A stretch of 10,692 nucleotides of DNA from Streptomyces violaceoruber. Lineage in GTDB: Bacteria; Actinomycetota; Actinomycetes; Streptomycetales; Streptomycetaceae. A program made the translations under genes and the position numbers. The stretch lies in contig JODI01000160.1 in the NCBI GenBank assembly GCA_000720805.1, positions 1-10,692 on the forward strand. The letters are read 5' to 3'. Positions 6,687 through 10,692 of this stretch are shown one piece after another. The notes under the pieces were generated by a model. The model had not been told where the DNA came from. It made no database searches and saw only the letters and a list, made by a program, of their open reading frames with translations. Position 1 is the first letter of the stretch, and each line of letters starts with the position of its first letter.

Positions 6687-7075
6687 TCAGGTCATGGCCA
6701 GGACGGCGGAGACCAGGGCCCGCAAGCAGACGCGCTCGGCTTCCTCGTCGTGTCAGCAGGAGACGACAGTTCGTCAGGGCGTGGTATCGGCTGCCGAGTG
6801 GCTGGTACCGGTACCCCTGCTTCTTCGCCGACCACAGGCCGCGCCACGCGGCGTAGGGGGCCAGGGCGTCCTCCCATCGGCATTGTCGCAACCAGCGCTG
6901 TACTGCGCTGGGACGGGCGTAGTGGCGGGTGAGTTCTCGTTCGATGACGTACCGGTCGAAGGGCATGTTGTAGGCGAGGCATCGGCGGCCATGCAGCGCG
7001 TCGGTGGTCTGGGGACGCAGGGCGCTGAACGTTGCGGCGGTGGCGACGTCGTGGGTGGTGAGTCCGTGCAGGGCG
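6687..7075 (-). pseudogene. DEDDh (DnaQ-like) 3'-5' exonuclease remnant
   Basis: The minus strand reads ALHGLTTHDVATAATFSAL (from 7074), then DALHGRRCLAYNMPFDRYVI, RWEDALAPYAAWRGLWSAKK and YQPLGSRYHALTNCRLLL in one frame. After a one-base shift in 6745-6760 it continues as EEAERVCLRALVSAVLAMT to the stop at 6687-6689. This order matches the middle and C-terminal thirds of actinobacterial 3'-5' exonucleases: the HG(I/L)T motif, the YN..FD (ExoII) motif and the final H-A-L-x-D (ExoIII) motif. The N-terminal part with the ExoI Asp-x-Glu is absent; the frame runs into the protease terminator hairpin. The last catalytic Asp is replaced by Asn (HALTN, codon AAC instead of GAC). It therefore has three defects: 5' truncation, frameshift and a lost metal ligand. 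Confidence 0.72.
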
Positions 7076-7107
7076 GTCGCGGGCCGGGCCGCAGCCCGGC
7101 CCGCGAC
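7076..7107 (-). terminator. 14-bp perfect hairpin downstream of the subtilase
   Basis: GTCGCGGGCCGGGC (7076-7089) and GCCCGGCCCGCGAC (7094-7107) are exact inverted repeats around a 4-base CGCA loop. On the minus strand it starts 8 bases after the protease stop codon. There is no T-run. Its strength and position make it the likely transcription terminator of the protease gene. Confidence 0.8.
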
Positions 7108-7114
7108 GATGGCG

Positions 7115-10100
7115 TCAGGGTTGCTTCACCGTGCGGTATGCCTGCCAGACGGTCTGCTTCAGTGTGTTGCCGTTCGCGTCCGTCAGGGTGACGCGCAGCG
7201 ACACCGTGCCGGTTTTGGACGGGTGCCGGAGTTTGAGCTGCTTGCCGTGGACGACCGGGGCCTTCTTCCAGGTCTTTCCGTTGTCGTAGGAGACCTGGAA
7301 TGCGAGCTTGCGGAGGTCACTGGTTTTGGCCGCGCCCTGGACGGTGAAAGGTACCGCGAAGGTCGTACCGGCCTTGGCCGTGCCGGCCAGCGACAGTTTC
7401 GGCGTGAAGCGGATCACCGACAGCGGCAGTTGCTGCGCGGTGGTCCCGGTGACGTGGGCCGAGCGGAAGGTCCACTCGGCCGCGACGCGGGTGCTCGTCG
7501 GGAAGATCGCCGGGGAGCGGGAGACGTCGGTGCTGAGCCGGTACGTACGCGCCCTGGCCGGGAGGGTGTAGGTGTCCCCTTCCAGCGGGGTGTCGATGGC
7601 GAAGATCTTGGTGCCGCCGGTGTAGAGGGAGCTGCGGGCCTTAGTGTAGGCGGAGTCGCCCAGGTTGCCGGAGCCGTCGGAGAAGAGCGGCAAGTACGCC
7701 TGGAAGGTGTCGCCGAGGCGCTCCGCGCCGGGCCGGCTGTCGCCCGGGGTGACGGCGTCGGGCAGGGCCGGGCCGACGACAGCTGCGTTGAAGAGCACGA
7801 GGTGGTCCTTGCCGGCGGCGAAGGCCCTGGGCGCGGCGGACTGGCCGGCGCGCCAGACGGGCTCGCCGTCGGGGCCCGCGGGGCCGTCCTCGGAGGCGGC
7901 GTAATGCCACTTGATGCCGTTGGGCAGTACGTAGTCGGTGCCGGTCAGCGGTAGCTTGCCCTCGGTCGGGGTGAAGTCGAACCAGGCGCCCGAGCCGGGC
8001 TGGAGCGGGGCGGCGATGACGCTGTAGGTGTCACCCTTGGCGAGCGGGCCGACCTGCACCTTGACCTTGGTGAGCTGGTCCTGCCGCACCTTCGTGGTGA
8101 AGCCCGACAGATCGCCGGTACGGTTCCAGGCCAGCCGGTAGTTCACGGTCCCGTGCGTCCAGGTTCCGCTGTACTGCACATACGCCTCGGCTGCGGGCAC
8201 CTTGGCGCCGAGTTGCCCGAAGCGGATGGTGCCGAAGCCGTCGGGGAGGTAGCTGGAGAGATAGTTCTCGCCGTCGAGGTGGACACCGAGGTTGGCCACG
8301 GCTTCGGTGTTCTTCGCGGCGGCGTCGGGCACGGTGATCCGGACCGGTTTGGCCCGGCGGGCGTCCATGACCAGGGTGGTGTCCTTGGTCAGTCCGAACT
8401 TGGGGTGGAACAGCACAGCTTCGGCCGGGGAATCCCCGTCGCGGCGTATCCGGCCGTCCAGGGTGTAGCGGCCCTTCGGCAGCCGGACGGTGACCGTGCC
8501 GTCGGACCCGGCGGCGAAGTCCTCGAAGACCTCGGCGTCCCAGCCGTAGACCGTGCTGTCGGCACCGGTGGCGGGCTTGCCGTCGAGACCGACGTACTTG
8601 AAGGTCAGGTTGTACGACTCGACCTCGCGCGTCACGCCGATGGCGGTGCGTACGCTCGTGGCGCCGTCGGCGGAGGTCGCGGTCAGCGAGCCGCCGAACT
8701 CGCCGTCGGCCGTGCCGACGCGGGTGTCGGCGATGACGGTGGCGATCGCCTCGCCGCCGGCCGGGACGGTGAGCCGGCGCTGGGACACCGTGAACATGCC
8801 GTCGGGGGCGGGCTTCCCGTCCGGGCCGACGGCGTCGACGCCCAGGTCGAGGGTAACCGGCTGGTCACCGGCGTTGTGGTATGTGACCTTCTTGGTGACG
8901 GACTGGTCGTCGGCGTGCGGCCACTGCTGGATGCCGAAACTCACCGTGGTCGGGCTGCTGGTGACCTGTTGCTTGATCGCCTTGGCGAGGTCGGTGCGCC
9001 CGGCACCCTGGGCGTACGAGGAGACACCGGCGGTCGGCTTGGCGGAGGCGGTGAGCGCGGCCTTGATCTGCGCGCCGGTCCAGTCGGGGTGCTCCTGGGC
9101 GAGGATCGCAGCTGCTCCGGCGACGTGCGGGGTCGCCATCGACGTACCGCTCATCGAGACATAGCCGTCGGCGGCCGGATCGCCCATCCAGCCCTCGGCC
9201 GCCTTCGCGGCGACGATCTCCACGCCCGGTGCGGTGATGTCCGGCTTGAGGGCGCCGTCGGCCGTGGGGCCGCGGCTGGAGAAGTCGGCCATGGCGTCCT
9301 GCCGGTCCACCGCGCCCACGGTCAGAGCGGCCTCGGCGGTGCCCGGCGAGCCAAGGGTGCTCGCTCCGGGACCCTCGTTGCCGGCGGCGACGACGAAGAG
9401 GGTGCCGGAGTCGGCGGAGAGGTCGTTGACCGCCTGCTCGAGGGGGTCGATGCCCGGCGTGTCCTCGGCGCCCAGGCTGAGGTTGACTACCTTCGCGCCC
9501 TCGGCGACGGCCCACTGCATTCCGGCGATGATGCCGGACTCGTCCCCTTTGCCTTCGTCGCCCAGCACCTTGCCGACCAGCAGTCGAGCACCAGGGGCGA
9601 CCCCCTTGTACTTCCCGCCGGACTCGGCTCCGGAGCCCGCGACCGTCGACGCCACGTGCGTGCCGTGGCCCGCACGGTCCACCACGTCGTCGGCCGCTCC
9701 CGACCCGGTGAAGTTCTTCTCCGCGTCGATACGGTCCTTCAGGTCCGGGTGCGTGGCATCGATGCCGGTGTCGAGCACGGCGACCCTGACGCCCTTGCCG
9801 TCGTACCCGGCGGCCCAGGCGGTCGGCGCGCCGATCTGCGGGACGCTCTTGTCCAGGCTGGCCTTGACCTTGCCGTCCAGCCAGATCATCGCGACCTTCG
9901 AAGAGCTGGTCGCAGCGAGCGAACGCGCCGGTGCGCCACTGCCGGTGAGGGTCCGCCAGAGCGCGGAGCCCCGCGCCTTGCGAGCCCGCAGTGCCTCGCC
10001 GTTGATGCTCGGCAGATCCCGGCGCACCTGCGCGCCGGAGGCCGAGAACGTACTGGCGGCGAGGGACTTGCCCTTGGCGTACTTCACGATCACCGGCAGG

Positions 10101-10501
10101 TCGGACCGCCTGGCGTCGTCGTAGTGCAGGGACGTCAGCTCCGTGACGTCGAACAGCCGCCGGTCGGCCTTGCCGCTCGCGATCAGTGCCGAAGCGTCCT
10201 GCGGTACGACGTAGGTGTGCCCTTGGGCCTGCTGGATGCGGAACGTCGTCCCCTCGCGGCCCTTGGCGGGCGTGACACGGGTGACCTTGCCGGCGGCGCC
10301 TACGGTGACCCGGTCACCGGTGATCAGGGTGACGGTCCTGGAAGTCCCCCTGGGTGCAGGGGTGTTACTCGCCGCCTGGTTCGCCGCCTGGGTCACCGGC
10401 GCCGCCTGAGCCGCACCGCCGGTGACCGCTGCGGCAACGAGCAGCGCCGCCGCGACGGCACCGCCCGCCGTCTGTTTTCTGTACTTACTGTTCGGCTTCA
10501 A
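7115..10501 (-). CDS. Secreted S8 subtilisin-like serine protease, large multidomain
   Basis: 1128 residues. A Sec signal peptide starts the protein (KYRKQ, hydrophobic AGGAVAAALLVAAAVTGGAA, cleavage likely after AQA at about 33), so it acts outside the cell. A propeptide-like region follows to about 215 (TVTLITGDRVTV, FDVTELTSLHYDDA). The S8 domain has all catalytic residues: Asp244 in AVLDTGID, His279 in GHGTHVAS, oxyanion Asn375 in AAGNEGP and Ser454 in GTSMATPHVAG. The C-terminal 600 residues or so are beta-rich, with a Fn3-like stretch (TYHNAGDQPVTLDLGV), carboxypeptidase-regulatory-like RLPKGRYTLDGRI and a final YDNGKTWKKAP module. The TTG at 10499-10501 is the start because GGAAGGA lies 6 bases upstream and the signal peptide begins directly after it; further upstream in-frame codons encode no signal-like sequence. 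It is a stand-alone gene with its own terminator. The natural substrate cannot be predicted; extracellular protein digestion or processing is likely. Confidence 0.95.
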   Translation of the reverse strand: MKPNSKYRKQTAGGAVAAALLVAAAVTGGAAQAAPVTQAANQAASNTPAPRGTSRTVTLITGDRVTVGAAGKVTRVTPAKGREGTTFRIQQAQGHTYVVPQDASALIASGKADRRLFDVTELTSLHYDDARRSDLPVIVKYAKGKSLAASTFSASGAQVRRDLPSINGEALRARKARGSALWRTLTGSGAPARSLAATSSSKVAMIWLDGKVKASLDKSVPQIGAPTAWAAGYDGKGVRVAVLDTGIDATHPDLKDRIDAEKNFTGSGAADDVVDRAGHGTHVASTVAGSGAESGGKYKGVAPGARLLVGKVLGDEGKGDESGIIAGMQWAVAEGAKVVNLSLGAEDTPGIDPLEQAVNDLSADSGTLFVVAAGNEGPGASTLGSPGTAEAALTVGAVDRQDAMADFSSRGPTADGALKPDITAPGVEIVAAKAAEGWMGDPAADGYVSMSGTSMATPHVAGAAAILAQEHPDWTGAQIKAALTASAKPTAGVSSYAQGAGRTDLAKAIKQQVTSSPTTVSFGIQQWPHADDQSVTKKVTYHNAGDQPVTLDLGVDAVGPDGKPAPDGMFTVSQRRLTVPAGGEAIATVIADTRVGTADGEFGGSLTATSADGATSVRTAIGVTREVESYNLTFKYVGLDGKPATGADSTVYGWDAEVFEDFAAGSDGTVTVRLPKGRYTLDGRIRRDGDSPAEAVLFHPKFGLTKDTTLVMDARRAKPVRITVPDAAAKNTEAVANLGVHLDGENYLSSYLPDGFGTIRFGQLGAKVPAAEAYVQYSGTWTHGTVNYRLAWNRTGDLSGFTTKVRQDQLTKVKVQVGPLAKGDTYSVIAAPLQPGSGAWFDFTPTEGKLPLTGTDYVLPNGIKWHYAASEDGPAGPDGEPVWRAGQSAAPRAFAAGKDHLVLFNAAVVGPALPDAVTPGDSRPGAERLGDTFQAYLPLFSDGSGNLGDSAYTKARSSLYTGGTKIFAIDTPLEGDTYTLPARARTYRLSTDVSRSPAIFPTSTRVAAEWTFRSAHVTGTTAQQLPLSVIRFTPKLSLAGTAKAGTTFAVPFTVQGAAKTSDLRKLAFQVSYDNGKTWKKAPVVHGKQLKLRHPSKTGTVSLRVTLTDANGNTLKQTVWQAYRTVKQP

Positions 10502-10692
10502 CTCGGGTCCTTCCCGATGGTCGTAAGGGAGTTGGCGGCCCGGCACGCGGACAGCGGGCAGCGGGCAGCACAAGGGCACGGCTCGGCAACCGCAGGGCGG
10601 TGTGCGGCCGGAGGTGGGTGTTCTCTGGAGCTGGGTGTTCTGGGGGTGGGTGTCCTGGCGATACGTCAGGCGACGCGCTTACGGCCCCAGAA
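10502..10692 (-). promoter_or_regulatory. Upstream region of the subtilase, including its ribosome binding site
   Basis: The minus strand has GGGAAGGA ending 6 bases before the TTG start. I see no clear -35/-10 pair. The stretch has short tandem copies of CAGCGGG near 10552-10566 and the triple 12-bp repeat further upstream. No other gene is visible in these 191 bases. Confidence 0.45.
10613..10656. repeat. Three near-tandem 12-bp repeats
   Basis: Plus-strand copies are GGTGGGTGTTCT (10613-10624), GCTGGGTGTTCT (10630-10641) and GGTGGGTGTCCT (10645-10656). Each differs from the first by no more than one base, at intervals of 17 and 15 bases. They lie 112-155 bases upstream of the subtilase start, where a regulator could bind. 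They may also be simple slippage. Confidence 0.55.

Noticed and set aside
7004..10124. Plus-strand frames inside the subtilase region (for example 7004-7954 and 9234-10124)
   Set aside because: Antisense shadows of an unambiguous 1128-residue protease with all catalytic residues.
1..10692. CRISPR array, phage defence cluster or biosynthetic gene cluster
   Set aside because: No regularly spaced repeats, and no nuclease/helicase pair, synthase or RiPP-type gene set among the real genes.

Overview
The window is high-GC DNA with a strong third-position G/C bias, GTG and TTG starts, and very long spurious open frames opposite real genes. Together with a large secreted subtilase and the style of the regulators, this points to Streptomyces or a close actinomycete. 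It reads as an accessory chromosomal region: intact catabolic, lipid and secretion genes sit between broken mobile-element and gene remnants.

Layout. (1) Positions 1-1210 are decayed. A 5'-truncated, unrecognised minus-strand gene (54-974) is broken at two six-base homopolymer runs. Next to it is a remnant of an IS5-type transposase (about 1030-1190) with at least three frame changes. (2) Positions 1234-3737 hold a compact regulated module. A TetR-family repressor (3135-3737, +) is divergent from a two-gene minus-strand unit made of an NmrA-like NAD(P)-binding protein (2236-3054) and an alpha/beta-hydrolase of the haloalkane dehalogenase family (1269-2183). The 80-bp divergent region carries two copies of the palindrome GTTAG-N4-CTRAC, 60 bp apart; one covers the tetR start codon. 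The hydrolase keeps its nucleophile, halide-binding and acid residues, but the C-terminal part that should carry the catalytic histidine has been replaced. A 10-bp GC hairpin (1234-1261) lies just downstream. (3) Positions 3763-4884 are the 3' half of a Tn3-family transposase, truncated at its 5' end and carrying an in-frame TAG just before its normal C-terminus. (4) Positions 4958-6307 encode a complete cyclopropane-fatty-acid synthase-type methyltransferase with a recognisable promoter at 6400-6428. (5) Positions 6687-7075 are a 5'-truncated, frameshifted remnant of a DEDDh 3'-5' exonuclease. (6) Positions 7115-10501 encode a complete secreted S8 subtilisin-like protease of 1128 residues that starts with TTG and is followed by a perfect 14-bp hairpin. 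Its upstream region has a triple 12-bp repeat.

Functional picture. The only genes that clearly work together are the TetR, NmrA-like and dehalogenase genes, which look like a small inducible detoxification or catabolic cassette. The CFA synthase and the protease are independent single-gene units. I do not see a convincing new multi-gene system. The most informative observations are the twin-operator architecture, the hydrolase that has lost its catalytic-histidine region, and the cluster of several independent gene remnants.
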